Part shown: positions 27,223 to 37,000 of the stretch, one piece after another
Layout: the number at the start of each line of letters is the position of its first letter
How positions within the stretch are numbered: position 1 is the first letter of the stretch
Assembly: GCA_963847715.1 (NCBI GenBank)
Contig: CAWKAZ010000014.1
Coordinates: forward strand, 62,001 to 126,000
DNA length: 64,000 nucleotides
Source of the DNA: Acidiflorens sp963847715
GTDB taxonomy: Bacteria; Acidobacteriota; Terriglobia; Terriglobales; Acidobacteriaceae
Direction: 5' to 3'
Notes under the pieces: model-generated
Database searches by the model: none
Seen by the model: only the letters and a program-made list of their open reading frames with translations
Told to the model about the DNA's origin: nothing
Translations under genes and position numbers: made by a program

Positions 27223-28371
27223 TCAGCGGCACATATGGTGCTCCCAATCCATCGAGAACATATTCAGCTTTGCATCCGGATCCTCGGGGTGAGCGGCAAT
27301 CACGGATTCATTTACCTCGATTCCCCATCCTGGCGCGGTCGGTACGTCGTAGTAGCCATCTCTTACACGCGGGGTGCCTGAGGTTAATTCCTCGCGCCAG
27401 GGTACGTCGTAGTCCTGAAATGTTTCCAGAATAAGGAAATTAGGAATATTGGCGGCGAGGTGGATGCTGGCGACCGTCTTTAAGGGTCCATCGCAATTAT
27501 GGGGAGCCACGCTGACATAGTGCGCCTCAGCGAGAGCCGCAATTTTCTTGGTCTCGAGGAAGCCTCCCGAATATGTAATATCGGGTTGAATCACGTGTGC
27601 CGCTTTGCGCTGCAGAAGGTCGAGGAAGCCGAACCGGCTATAGATGTGCTCTCCCGTGGCAACACGGAGAGGGGACGCAGCCACCACTTGGGCCATGGAC
27701 TCATTGTTGTGTGCTGGAATCGGCTCCTCACACCAAGCGGGGTTGTAAGGAATCATGGCTCGAATTGCTTCCAGCGCCATGATCGGGCTGAATCTGCCGT
27801 GGAATTCGAGGAGTATATCGACATCCTCACCAATGGTTTTGCGAACTGTTTCGACGGTCTGGCACGCCTTGCGCAGGTCAGCTTGCGATATCTCACGCCC
27901 GCCTTCGCCGAATGGATCGAACTTGAGAGCTTTGTAGCCACGGCCAACCACATCGCTGGCTCGATCGGCGAGATGCTTCGGGTCCTGGGTATCGCTGTAC
28001 CAGCCATTCGCGTAGGCTTTGACCTTGCTTCGGACCTTGCCTCCCACCAGATTGAAAACCGGCTGACCACAGGCTTTTCCAACGATGTCCCAGAGAGCCA
28101 TTTCGATACCCGCCATGGCGGAGAACATCACCGGACCCGTATTGTGTTCGATCTGATAAAGCTTGAACCAGAGTTCCTCGATGTCGAAAGGATTCTGCCC
28201 GACGACATAGCGTCTGCCGTAGTCGAGAATCAATTCACGGACTGCGGTCTCCTTCCATCCGAGAGTTCCTTCGCCCCATCCGATCAATCCGGAGTCCGTC
28301 TGAATCTTGACCAAAGTAAAATTGCGCCAGCCCGCCGCTGTTAGGAATGCTTCAACCTTCGTGACCTTCAT
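27223..28371 (-). CDS. Enolase-superfamily sugar-acid dehydratase (galactonate dehydratase-like)
   Basis: This mandelate racemase/muconate lactonising enzyme family member has 382 residues. Motifs are KVRSKVKAYANGW at the barrel start, LLEFHGRF (E189, H191), WCEEPIP, ATGEHIYSRF, DITYSGG, and VAPHNCDGP with the catalytic-type histidine. The FHGR...GEH...APHN pattern fits D-galactonate-type dehydratases, which make 2-keto-3-deoxy acids. The first metal ligand is Glu where galactonate dehydratases that I recall have Asp. Start ATG 28371 overlaps the TGA of the SDR gene (ATGA), so translation is coupled. The substrate is inferred from family and neighbours. Confidence 0.85.
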   Translation of the reverse strand: MKVTKVEAFLTAAGWRNFTLVKIQTDSGLIGWGEGTLGWKETAVRELILDYGRRYVVGQNPFDIEELWFKLYQIEHNTGPVMFSAMAGIEMALWDIVGKACGQPVFNLVGGKVRSKVKAYANGWYSDTQDPKHLADRASDVVGRGYKALKFDPFGEGGREISQADLRKACQTVETVRKTIGEDVDILLEFHGRFSPIMALEAIRAMIPYNPAWCEEPIPAHNNESMAQVVAASPLRVATGEHIYSRFGFLDLLQRKAAHVIQPDITYSGGFLETKKIAALAEAHYVSVAPHNCDGPLKTVASIHLAANIPNFLILETFQDYDVPWREELTSGTPRVRDGYYDVPTAPGWGIEVNESVIAAHPEDPDAKLNMFSMDWEHHMCR

Positions 28372-29159
28372 TGCGCCGTATATCCTCCATCGATCACCCA
28401 ATTCGCACCGTTGACATAGGTTGCCGACTCACTGCAGAGGTAGGCAACTAACTCGGCGATCTCTTCGCAGCTCGCAAAACGTTTTACGAGATAGTCCGCG
28501 AGCAATTTGGGCGGATCAATGACACCTGAAGCGATGAGGTTCTCCGTCACAAATGTCCTGACTGCCGCTGGGCTTATGGAGTTTACGCGAACGTGAAGAT
28601 CTCGCATCTCGACAGCCATGGCCCGCGTCATGGCGATCAAAGCGCCTTTCGTTCCCGCATAAGGAACCAGATTGGGGTTTCCCACCAGCGCGTTCACCGA
28701 AGCAATGTTGACGATCGCCGGATCGCGAGGAGGTGTATCGGCACGGGAAATGTGGCGCAGGAATTCCTGCGCCAGGAAAAACGGCGCCCGCTGGTTAGCG
28801 CCGACAACGCGATCAAATTCCGCCACGGTCACTTCGAGCATGGGCTTGTGGAAACTCCAGGCAGCGTTGTTGATCAGCGTGTCGGCAAGACCCAGCGTTT
28901 TCGCAACTTGATCGAATACAACGGGAGCGGCGTCTGGCTCGGACAAGTCTTTTACCAGAACAAACGCTCGCGTCGAAGGAAAATCCGGTTCCCCGATCCT
29001 TGAAAGCACGGTTTCGTCGCTGTCAACCAATAGGACGTGAGCACCGCCAGTCGAAAGACGCCGAGCGATCGCCAACCCCAGGCCGTTAGCCGCTCCCGTG
29101 ACCACTGCACGCCGCGGAGTGTGTGAACTCTTTGCGTCTTGAATAATTGTTCCTCCCAC
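28368..29159 (-). CDS. Short-chain dehydrogenase/reductase
   Basis: This NAD(P)-dependent SDR of 263 residues has TGAANGLGLAIARRL (cofactor glycine motif), LINNAAW, IASVNALVG (Ser) and YAGTKGALIAMTRAMAVEM (Tyr-x3-Lys), ending with the usual NGANWVIDGGYTAQ. In this operon it could oxidise a sugar to its lactone, or a 2-keto-3-deoxy acid. It starts with GTG at 29159, three bases after the upstream stop; a GGAGGA lies within its first codons, so the real start could be slightly downstream at a rare codon. It overlaps the dehydratase by four bases. Confidence 0.9.
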   Translation of the reverse strand: MGGTIIQDAKSSHTPRRAVVTGAANGLGLAIARRLSTGGAHVLLVDSDETVLSRIGEPDFPSTRAFVLVKDLSEPDAAPVVFDQVAKTLGLADTLINNAAWSFHKPMLEVTVAEFDRVVGANQRAPFFLAQEFLRHISRADTPPRDPAIVNIASVNALVGNPNLVPYAGTKGALIAMTRAMAVEMRDLHVRVNSISPAAVRTFVTENLIASGVIDPPKLLADYLVKRFASCEEIAELVAYLCSESATYVNGANWVIDGGYTAQ

Positions 29160-29162
29160 TTG

Positions 29163-30137
29163 TCACCCCGCAGCACACAGCGTATAGACGAATGGAGAAG
29201 CCGAGCGATCGACCAGGATGCGGCCGATTTCAGTAGCACGGTCCAAATGCCCGGAAAGTGCATTCGCAAGTTCGAGATAAACCGCGTGCGGCCAATCGCC
29301 AAGTTGATCGGACAATTCCTTGCACAGCTCCCGAAGCGTTGCTCCGGCTACATGACTGCGTAGATAGTTGGTGATCAGCCGATCGGTTTGTAAAACAAAG
29401 TCTCGCGATTCTGCGCAAAATTGTCTGATCGCTTCTTTTCCCCGCAGCACCGGCCAATGGCAACCAATAATCATCTCCGAATCCGAGTTTTCGATGGTCC
29501 GGATCGTTTGCAGGTACGCATTTACATAAAGATAAGTAGGGCACAGTGACCAACCGCCATTCAGGGACTGGTAACCCGCTCCCTGGATCGCATCGCCGTA
29601 AAAGAGGGCACGGTGCTTCCGGTCGTAGACACCCAAGTGTCCATGGCTGTGTCCGGGCAGATGCCAGATTTCGAGAGTACGATCCTTCCCGATACGCATA
29701 CTTTCGCCGCCAATGAAACCCAACGTCACGGGTTGCGGTTGCGACGAGCAGTTTCTTATGTCTTGCGCGGTTTGGGCATCAAAATAGATTCCGTGATCTC
29801 GACGGTACGCGTCGTAACGAAAAGTAAACAGAAAGTCGGGAGACTCAATCATGGCCCTGTCGACTTCACCGCAGGCAAGCCTCACTCCTGGATAACGCTG
29901 CTTGATCTCCGCTGAGCCTCCGCAATGATCGCCATCGGGATGAGTCATGATAAGCCATGACAGCTTTTCCTGGTTCACACCCACGTCGTTCAGGTACGCC
30001 GGCACATCCTTGCTAGCGTGAACTCTCGTTCCGCAATCGATCAGCATCGCCTCGCCCTTCTCGCGGAGGAGTGGCAGGTATAAAGGACGACCATTGATCT
30101 CACACGCAATCAGGTCCGCGCCAGGATAGATCTCCAT
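29163..30137 (-). CDS. Metallo-beta-lactamase-fold hydrolase
   Basis: This 324-residue MBL-fold protein has the metal motif MTHPDGDHCGG (H66, D68, D70, H71), then PGHSHGHLGVY and ALFYGDAI, and HWPVLRG near the end. The C-terminal about 100 residues are helical. No signal peptide is present. In this position, between an aldolase (2 bases upstream) and an SDR (3 bases downstream), a sugar lactonase role would complete the pathway, but the MBL fold alone does not show it. Alternatives are thiolesterase or general hydrolase activity. Confidence 0.85.
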   Translation of the reverse strand: MEIYPGADLIACEINGRPLYLPLLREKGEAMLIDCGTRVHASKDVPAYLNDVGVNQEKLSWLIMTHPDGDHCGGSAEIKQRYPGVRLACGEVDRAMIESPDFLFTFRYDAYRRDHGIYFDAQTAQDIRNCSSQPQPVTLGFIGGESMRIGKDRTLEIWHLPGHSHGHLGVYDRKHRALFYGDAIQGAGYQSLNGGWSLCPTYLYVNAYLQTIRTIENSDSEMIIGCHWPVLRGKEAIRQFCAESRDFVLQTDRLITNYLRSHVAGATLRELCKELSDQLGDWPHAVYLELANALSGHLDRATEIGRILVDRSASPFVYTLCAAG

Positions 30138-30139
30138 TT

Positions 30140-30952
30140 CTACCTTCCCGCAGGTTGGGTGACGGGGCCTTTGCTGGGAATCTTAATATTCTCAAATTGT
30201 CGGTATGCGTTTTGCAGACCTTGCACCAGAAGAAAATGGTCATCCGCGCACGTAACCATTCGCGCTCCGCGGTCGAGTTCCACCTGGGCTGCTTCCGGCG
30301 TTTCGGTCACGGTACCCCACCACTTTCCCGCCTTGGCCGCAGCATTCGCCACCCTATCGAAGGCGCGTTGCATGAGAGGATGCTGACGTTGCAACGGAAC
30401 ACCGTAACTGATGCTCAAATCTGCCGGTCCAACAAACAACAAGTCGACGCCATCCAGGGCAGCAATTTCTTCGACACAATCGACCGCTTCTTTATCTTCG
30501 ATTTGAAGGGCAAGGAACGTTTCCTCGTTCCTCTCTTTTAGATACAGGAGAGGATCGGACAACGTGTAATCCCCGTCGGCTCCTGCGCCGTCGAACCCCC
30601 TCTTTCCTTGCGGTGGGAAGCGTGTCCAGTTCACCCATTGCTGCGCGTCCTGCACACTGCAACAATGTGGAACCATGAGTCCGTTGGCTCCAAATTCGAG
30701 CGCGCGCATAGCGCTCGTATAACCGGTTTTGCGGATCCGCACCATGAGATCGATTCCGGTGGCGCGGCACGCTACCGACATGCGATCGATCACTTCATAG
30801 CCGTGCGCGCGATGTTCCATGTCGAACCAGATCACGTCAAAACCGAGCTTACCTGCCACCTCGGCCAGCCACGGTTCCGTCACACGGTTAATTCCAACAA
30901 CCTTAACGAAAGCACCAGCGTGTAACCTGGCTCGTAACCTGCTCTTCGTCAC
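30140..30952 (-). CDS. HpcH/HpaI-family aldolase
   Basis: This class II pyruvate aldolase of 270 residues is the first gene of the operon. Motifs include GFDVIWFDMEHRAHGYE (about 35-51), ANGLMVPHC, FALQIEDKEAV-like LALQIEDKEAV and LLFVGPADLSISYG. Family members cleave 2-keto-3-deoxy sugar acids or 4-hydroxy-2-oxo acids to pyruvate and an aldehyde. This fits with the dehydratase two genes downstream. Start GTG 30952 has GAGGA seven bases upstream. A promoter with a TCCGTnnnACGGA box lies about 170-220 bases upstream. Confidence 0.9.
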   Translation of the reverse strand: MTKSRLRARLHAGAFVKVVGINRVTEPWLAEVAGKLGFDVIWFDMEHRAHGYEVIDRMSVACRATGIDLMVRIRKTGYTSAMRALEFGANGLMVPHCCSVQDAQQWVNWTRFPPQGKRGFDGAGADGDYTLSDPLLYLKERNEETFLALQIEDKEAVDCVEEIAALDGVDLLFVGPADLSISYGVPLQRQHPLMQRAFDRVANAAAKAGKWWGTVTETPEAAQVELDRGARMVTCADDHFLLVQGLQNAYRQFENIKIPSKGPVTQPAGR

Positions 30953-31118
30953 GTTCGTCCTCGCAAATATTCATTTCGGCGGAGTTGAAGCTTCCCAACG
31001 TTCAGAATTTGTGAATATGTACATGGCGGCCCGAACCAATTTACGAAAACAGACGCCAACACCTCACCGCTGCTCTCGTGAAATTCTCTTTCTTGCCCCC
31101 GCTGACGGGCACCGCGGG

Positions 31119-31148
31119 ATCATAACGGGGTCCCGACAGAGAAGTCAA
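31119..31148 (-). promoter_or_regulatory. Promoter of the leftward seven-gene operon
   Basis: Read on the minus strand, TTGACT (31148-31143) and TATGAT (31124-31119) are separated by 18 bases. The operator at 31162-31174 lies 13 bases upstream of the -35 box. Confidence 0.6.
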
Positions 31149-31161
31149 TATGAAACATACA

Positions 31162-31174
31162 TCCGTTATACGGA
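31162..31174. promoter_or_regulatory. TCCGTnnnACGGA operator, copy 1 (leftward operon)
   Basis: TCCGTTATACGGA is a perfect 5+5 palindrome with a 3-base centre. It lies upstream of the leftward promoter for the aldolase-to-GH2 operon and is the same box as at 31331, 33886 and 46019. Confidence 0.7.
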
Positions 31175-31330
31175 ATAAGTCCGAAATAGAGATCCGCCGA
31201 TCAAGTGCGAATTCATAGTCCGCGAATCTACCAAGAGATAGTAAATATCTGCACTATATCCACATACCTGGGAGAGACCAGCGGACTAAGTTGAAGGTGA
31301 AATGCCGGAAAGGTCGCTGACGTTTATGTG

Positions 31331-31343
31331 TCCGTATGACGGA
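31331..31343. promoter_or_regulatory. TCCGTnnnACGGA operator, copy 2 (MFS porter)
   Basis: TCCGTATGACGGA extends to a 15-bp palindrome GTCCGTATGACGGAC (31330-31344). It ends 19 bases before the -35 box of the porter promoter. Confidence 0.72.
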
Positions 31344-31362
31344 CGTCTGACCGTAGTCGTTC

Positions 31363-31390
31363 TTGACACGATCTTGTCTCTGACTATACT
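31363..31390 (+). promoter_or_regulatory. Promoter of the MFS porter gene
   Basis: A perfect TTGACA (31363-31368) and TATACT (31385-31390) are 16 bases apart. The -10 box ends seven bases before the chosen ATG at 31398, so the transcript would be leaderless or nearly so. Confidence 0.7.
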
Positions 31391-31397
31391 GCTCGGC

Positions 31398-32801
31398 ATG
31401 TCACTCGGCGTGGGCAACAACTTAAGCGAACGTACTCCAATCAACGGAGCTTCCAACCAACCGCGAATGGGGCGTCGCACATTCGTTGTGATGACCTCGA
31501 TCACCGTAGCGATCGGCGGATTCCTGTTCGGCTACGACACGGCGGTCATCTCGGGCGCTATCCTTTTTGTCCGTAGCCAGTTCCATCTGACTTCCGTGCA
31601 GACAGAAGTAGCGGTGAGCATTGTTTTAGCCGGCGCTCTAATGGGAACCGCGTTCGGCGGATACCTCGGGGACCGGTTCGGGCGCCGACCGACGCTGCTG
31701 ATGACGGCGATCACTTATGGAGTGTTCGCACTCACGACCGGACTTGCCAATGGGCCTTGGTTGTTCGTCGTTTCTCGGCTATTTGTTGGTGTCGCCGTCG
31801 GTATCAGTTCGATGCTTGCTCCTCTCTACATCGCCGAACTCGCGCCGGAGGCTATTCGAGGTGCCTTGGTTACCTTGAACCAGATTGCGATTTCGACTGG
31901 CGTGGTCGCAGCCTACTATGTCGACTATCTTCTAGCGGGATCGGGAAATTGGCGCTGGATGTTCATGAGTGCCATTGTCCCCTCGGTCATTCTGCTGGTC
32001 GGGCTGCTCTATCTGCCAGAGACCCCCAGATGGCTGGCGGCGCATGGCCACTTCGAGGCCGCGCTGACGGTTCTGAACCGCATCGAAGGCACTGACAAAT
32101 CGAAACGCGATCTCGAAGAACTGCGTCAGGTGACCGAGACAGACAACCTGCGTTTTCGCGACCTGCTGGTCCGCCGCTTCCGCAAGCCGTTGATTGCCGG
32201 CATTGGTTTGGCTATTTTTCAACAAGTGACCGGCGTCAACACAATTGTTTACTACGCGCCCACCATTTTTCAGATGGTCGGCTTCGGCAGCGCCGGCATT
32301 TCGATCCTCGCTACCTTTCTGATCGGACTGGTCGGATTGATCTTCGCCATTATCTCGATGTTCCTGGTTGACCGGCTGGGCAGAAGGCTTCTGCTTTTAG
32401 TGAGCATCGGCGGGATGGGCGTAACGTTAGTCCATCTGGCCATGATTCTCGGCGCTGCCCACCCCATCAAGTGGCTGGTTCTGGCAGATGTCCTGGTCTA
32501 TCTCGCTTTTTTCTGCATCGGTCTTGGACCGGTATTCTGGCTGCTGATCTCTGAGATCTACCCGACCACCGTGCGTGCACAAGCCATGGCGCTCGCCACC
32601 ATGGCCAACTGGGGCAGCAACTTCGTGGTTGCGGTCACTTTTCTGACCGTGGTTGAGCACCTAGGAATGAGAGGCTGCTTCCTGCTTTTCGCGGGCCTCT
32701 GTGCGGTCGCGTTCGTATTCGCATTCCGGATCGTACCGGAAACACGTGGCCGAACCCTCGAAGAAATTGAGAATTCCTGGAACCCGGTCAAGAGCCCCTA
32801 A
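31398..32801 (+). CDS. MFS sugar porter (sugar:H+ symporter family)
   Basis: This inner-membrane transporter of 467 residues has about twelve membrane spans. Sugar-porter signatures are present: GDRFGRRPTLL after span 2, LPETPRWL after span 6, QQVTGVNTIVYYAPTIF in span 7, LVDRLGRRLLL, and PETRGRTLEEIE at the C-terminus. The frame is open upstream to 31302, but the promoter lies there, so ATG 31398 is chosen; ATG 31467 is another option. It stands opposite the sugar-acid operon and shares its operator type, so it probably imports the sugar that the operon degrades. Confidence 0.92.
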   Translation: MSLGVGNNLSERTPINGASNQPRMGRRTFVVMTSITVAIGGFLFGYDTAVISGAILFVRSQFHLTSVQTEVAVSIVLAGALMGTAFGGYLGDRFGRRPTLLMTAITYGVFALTTGLANGPWLFVVSRLFVGVAVGISSMLAPLYIAELAPEAIRGALVTLNQIAISTGVVAAYYVDYLLAGSGNWRWMFMSAIVPSVILLVGLLYLPETPRWLAAHGHFEAALTVLNRIEGTDKSKRDLEELRQVTETDNLRFRDLLVRRFRKPLIAGIGLAIFQQVTGVNTIVYYAPTIFQMVGFGSAGISILATFLIGLVGLIFAIISMFLVDRLGRRLLLLVSIGGMGVTLVHLAMILGAAHPIKWLVLADVLVYLAFFCIGLGPVFWLLISEIYPTTVRAQAMALATMANWGSNFVVAVTFLTVVEHLGMRGCFLLFAGLCAVAFVFAFRIVPETRGRTLEEIENSWNPVKSP

Positions 32802-32989
32802 GCTGCTCGATTCCCCGGTTGAGCAACATCGACATGCAGCGGATGGCCCCGGAAATCGATTATTCTTGGTAAGAAGGTAAGACTGAAGGGCAAGACGGCC
32901 AGGATACGACTGAAAACGTAGAACTGCTGGAGGCTCACTCGTTGTGGGCATTATGAGCACTTCTTGCCCTTGTAACAAGAAAGGTCGAC

Positions 32990-33835
32990 GTGTCCAAGAA
33001 GAAGACCGGCAAACCGAAGCGCATTCAGGCCGACAAGAACTACATTGAAGTGACGGGCAAGATATTCGCCGTCCTGGAATACTTCGTCGAGCGCGGCAGC
33101 AAGCAGAAATCAGTCCCGTTCGTCGAGGTAGCGTCGGCAGTACCGTTTGCAAGAACCACAGTCCACCGAATTCTTTATTCACTCGAAAAGCTGGGCTACA
33201 TCGAAAAAGATGAAGCCAAAGTTCACTACCAGCTCGCGGCCAAGTTTTTTGAACTGACTGGGCCAGCCATTCACTTCCGCCGTTTGCAGTCGGTTGCCAA
33301 GAGCGTAATGCAGAATCTTCTGCTTCGCTTCGGGGAAACCATCAACCTGGGCGTACTGGATGACGGACAAGTTGCCTACATCGAGGTCCTGCAGAGCCAG
33401 AGTGCGCTCCGGATCGCCGCCATCCCGGGCGAACGAAATCCTGTTCACTGCACCTCGCTCGGCAAAGCCATGCTCGCGTTTCTTCCCGAAAACGAAGTCG
33501 ATGCCATCCTCGAACGCCACCCTCTGATACGAAGAACTCCGCGAACCATCACCCAGAAGAAACATCTGATTGAGCACCTTGCCTCGGTGCGCGAACAGTC
33601 CGTTGCGCTCGATATGGAAGAGAATCTCACCGGTGTGATCTGCGTCGCTTCCCCCATCTTCGACCAGTCGGGGCGGGTCATTGCCGGCATCAGTGTCTCC
33701 GGGCCCTCAAGCCGCATGGAGCCCAAGCTCGGGCAAGTCCAGGAGGAACTCCGGCACTCCGCCATCACCCTGTCGCGGATGTTATCTCCAGGAATTGTGG
33801 TGGCCCAGAGCGGCGCGACCTCCGAGCGCGGATAG
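32990..33835 (+). CDS. IclR-family transcriptional regulator
   Basis: This 281-residue regulator has a basic N-terminal tail (KKKTGKPKRIQADKN). A winged helix-turn-helix lies at about 40-85 (VPFVEVASAVPFARTTVHRI, LYSLEKLGYIEKDE). The IclR effector domain follows (LGVLDDGQVAYIEVLQSQ, HCTSLGKAMLAFL, CVASPIFDQSGRVIAGISVS). IclR proteins bind short palindromes and respond to small organic or sugar acids. The TCCGTnnnACGGA box found at four promoters around it is the likely target. Start GTG 32990 has GAAAGG upstream. No copy of the box was found before this gene, so it does not seem to control itself. Confidence 0.92.
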   Translation: MSKKKTGKPKRIQADKNYIEVTGKIFAVLEYFVERGSKQKSVPFVEVASAVPFARTTVHRILYSLEKLGYIEKDEAKVHYQLAAKFFELTGPAIHFRRLQSVAKSVMQNLLLRFGETINLGVLDDGQVAYIEVLQSQSALRIAAIPGERNPVHCTSLGKAMLAFLPENEVDAILERHPLIRRTPRTITQKKHLIEHLASVREQSVALDMEENLTGVICVASPIFDQSGRVIAGISVSGPSSRMEPKLGQVQEELRHSAITLSRMLSPGIVVAQSGATSERG

Positions 33836-33885
33836 TTCCTCTTCCTTCAGTTTTTGGAATTTCAAATATCACATCCTTGCTCAAT

Positions 33886-33898
33886 TCCGTCATACGGA
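33886..33898. promoter_or_regulatory. TCCGTnnnACGGA operator, copy 3 (TonB receptor)
   Basis: TCCGTCATACGGA ends 19 bases before the -35 box of the receptor promoter. This is the same gap as at the MFS porter. Confidence 0.72.
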
Positions 33899-33917
33899 CA
33901 GCGTTCCTATTTTTTCA

Positions 33918-33946
33918 TTGACGTTACCGGAGGGATTTTGTAGGAT
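33918..33946 (+). promoter_or_regulatory. Promoter of the TonB receptor gene
   Basis: TTGACG (33918-33923) and TAGGAT (33941-33946) are separated by 17 bases. The box covers the upstream ATG at 33945, so the true start must be further down; GTG 34026 fits. Confidence 0.6.
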
Positions 33947-34025
33947 GAGCCCGTTTTGCTTTCCGGTGGGGATATTTCTGCTAAGCGCTTTGATCAAAGA
34001 TTCCAAATGGGCTCGTGGAGGGACT

Positions 34026-37000
34026 GTGACCAAGAATAGCAACGCGATTCGCATTGTGACTTGTTTACTCGCTGTATTTCTGGCCGCCAGCACGCTCGAA
34101 GCGCAAATCGACCGCGCGACGATTTCTGGTACGGTCACCGATCCGTCCGGCGCGGTTGTCGGCGGCGCAACCGTGACTGTCACCAATGTCGGAACTAACG
34201 AATCCGTAACCCTCACCACCGGGACTGACGGCAGCTACACCGCTCGTCTTCTTCGCATCGGCTCCTACTCCGTCGACGCGACCGCGAACGGCTTTCAAAA
34301 GACCCATCAGGCTGGAATCCTGCTGGATGTCAACCAGGTCGCCCAGGTGAATTTGCAATTAAAGGTCGGGACGGCAAGCCAGGTCACGGACGTCACCGCG
34401 GCGCCTCCTGTACTCGATACGGAAACATCATCGCTGGGAACGGTGGAGACACAACAGAGAATCGTTGACCTGCCGCTCAATGGCCGCCTCTTTACGCAAC
34501 TAGCGTGGCTGGGACCAGGCACGAGTCAGGGGTCAAGTTCGGGCATCGGACTCAGCGGATCCACAGATAATAATCGCCCCGGCATCCAGTTGGCGGTGAA
34601 TGGTCTGTGGGCGTTTGACAACAACTTCCTGCTCGACGGCGTTGACAACAACGGTATTGGCGACGGCACGATTGCTGTCAATCCGTCTCCCGATGCCATC
34701 GGAGAATTCCGGGTTGAAGAAAGCGCCATGAAAGCGGAATTCGGCCGCGGCGGCGCAGCCGTCAACGCCGCCCTGAAGTCGGGGACCAACCAGTTCCACG
34801 GCGGCGTCTATGAATACCTGCGAAACGACGCTCTCGACGCCAGAAATTACTTTAACCCTTCCAGCAACGGGCCTAAGGCGCCGTTGCACCGTAATCAATT
34901 CGGAGCGTATATCGGCGGCCCTATCCTTAAGAACCGCCTCTTCTTCTTCGCGGATTACGCGGGATCGCGTCTGCATGAAGCGAGCAGCGATTTTGGCACC
35001 GTTCCTTCCATGGCGGAACGCGGCGGCGATTTCACGGATCGCGGTTTAACGCTTTACGACCCGGCCACGACAGACTCGCTCGGCAATCGACAACTTTTGA
35101 ACCCTTCCAATCCATCGGTGATTCCCACCAACCGCCTCGACCAAATCGGACTGAACATCGCGGCCCTCTATCCGCTTCCGAACGTTCCCGGGGCTGGTGT
35201 GAGCAATAACTTCGTCTATTTCCCGGTGGCCACGAACGACGGCAACCAGGGCGATACTCGCATCGACTTCAAAATCAATGACCACAACCAGCTCTATGGC
35301 CACGCTTCGGTTGAAGATCATCCTCAGTTTGCTCCGCCGCCATTGCCGGGGCAGGCCGGTGGCTGCTGTGGCGGCAACATGAACATGCGCGAGCAGAACC
35401 ATGCCGTCGGTTGGAGCCACACCTTTAGCCCCACTGTCCTCAACGACCTTCGGTTTGCGTTTATTCGTTATGACGTAACCTCGGCGTCCACCACCTTTGG
35501 CCAGAACATTTCCGACCAGGTCGGTATTCCTAACGGCAATCGAGGCAATGAAGAGACGTCCGGTCTGTCCAATATCGGGATCAACTCTTACTCCGATTTG
35601 GGCAACTCCTACTGGATACCCGAGTTATCGGCGGACAACATGTACCAGGTCATGGACTCAGTCAGTTGGGTACGAGGAAAGCACACCATCAAGATCGGAG
35701 TCGATTTCCGGAAATACCAGCGCAACTTCTATCAGTCCCAGGCCGCTTTTGGACAGTTCTCCTTCAATGGACAGTTTACGAACGCGTCTACGAGCTCTCA
35801 GGCTCAGTACGGGCTGCCCGATCTCTTGCTTGGCGTACCCAGCTATCGAGAACAAGACGGGTTGGCCTACAAAGACCACACTCGTTTCTTTGAACTCGGT
35901 GAATACTTCCAGGACGACATTCGGGTAACCAAGAACCTCACGCTGAACCTGGGCCTGCGTTACGACATTATGTCGCCCATTGGCGGCAAGGTCGGGAATT
36001 TCAATCTTGTCACCAACGTGGTCGAACTGAACTTCGGGCCCAACGCAAAACCGAATGCAGGGGTGGGCTATAGCAAGAAAGACTTTGGGCCGCGCATTGG
36101 TTTTGCCTGGTCGCCTTTCGAAGATCGAAAGACGGTAATTAGCAGCGCCTTTGGCATCTTCTATGCGCCCGAGGGCAACCAGTTCAATGACATCGGCGAA
36201 AATCCTCCAAGCCTCCAGTATTACCAGCTGAATACACCTTCCTCTACCATCCCCACCCTTGCCTCAATGATTGATTCGGGATTCCCGGCGCAATTGCCCA
36301 CCAGCAATCCCAACGATCCATCGGGCCAGGTGAAAACCACCGGCTCTGTGCGCAAGCCGCCACGCGTGATCGAGTGGAATTTCTCGATTCAGCGCGAATT
36401 GGCGAAGAATTGGGTGCTGCACCTCGCTTATGTTGGAACTCACGCAACCGGCATCTGGAACAACGAAGACAGCAATCTGAACCAGCCACGGCAGCCCCTG
36501 GATACCAACTTTACGAGCAACCCGTCCATCGATCCTTTGCAGTCGGGGAACTACGGCCGCCCCTACTACGGCGTTCTACCGTACCTTGGGGTGATCAATC
36601 CCATTGATTACCCGAACTTCAGCATTGGATTCCATGGTCTGGAAACCAAGCTGGAAAAGCGATTCTCCAGTGGTTTCACCTTGCTCGGTTCCTACACTTG
36701 GTCGCATGACATCGGCAGCTTCCAGGGTGCCCATACCGGGAACACCCAGATTGCCGATTTTCCGAACGCGCAGAGAGGCAACGTAGATCCTGATTTCCGC
36801 CACCGCTTTACCGTCAGCTACACCTACGAGTTGCCGTTTGGTCGCGGAAAGCTCTATGGCTCAGGTATGAACGGGGCGATGGATGCCGTGGTAGGAGGCT
36901 GGCAAGTGGGCGGAATTACTACCATCCGAAGCGGAGAACACTACACCGCTTTCCTTTCGTTTGATCCGACCAACACCGGCACGGCGGCCATGCCTGACAA

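Larger units (their letters stand above)
30953..31397. promoter_or_regulatory. Divergent regulatory region of the catabolic operon and the MFS porter
   Basis: This 445-base stretch holds no gene that I support. It contains two TCCGTnnnACGGA boxes, a leftward promoter and a rightward promoter, each listed separately. Half-sites (TCCGA, TCCGC) occur between the boxes at 31179-31225. The leftward leader of about 160 bases before the aldolase start shows no clear hairpin. Confidence 0.65.

Noticed and set aside
30819..31178. Rightward open frame of 119 codons over the aldolase start and operon promoter
   Set aside because: It covers a promoter and operator region, has no Shine-Dalgarno and no recognisable motif.
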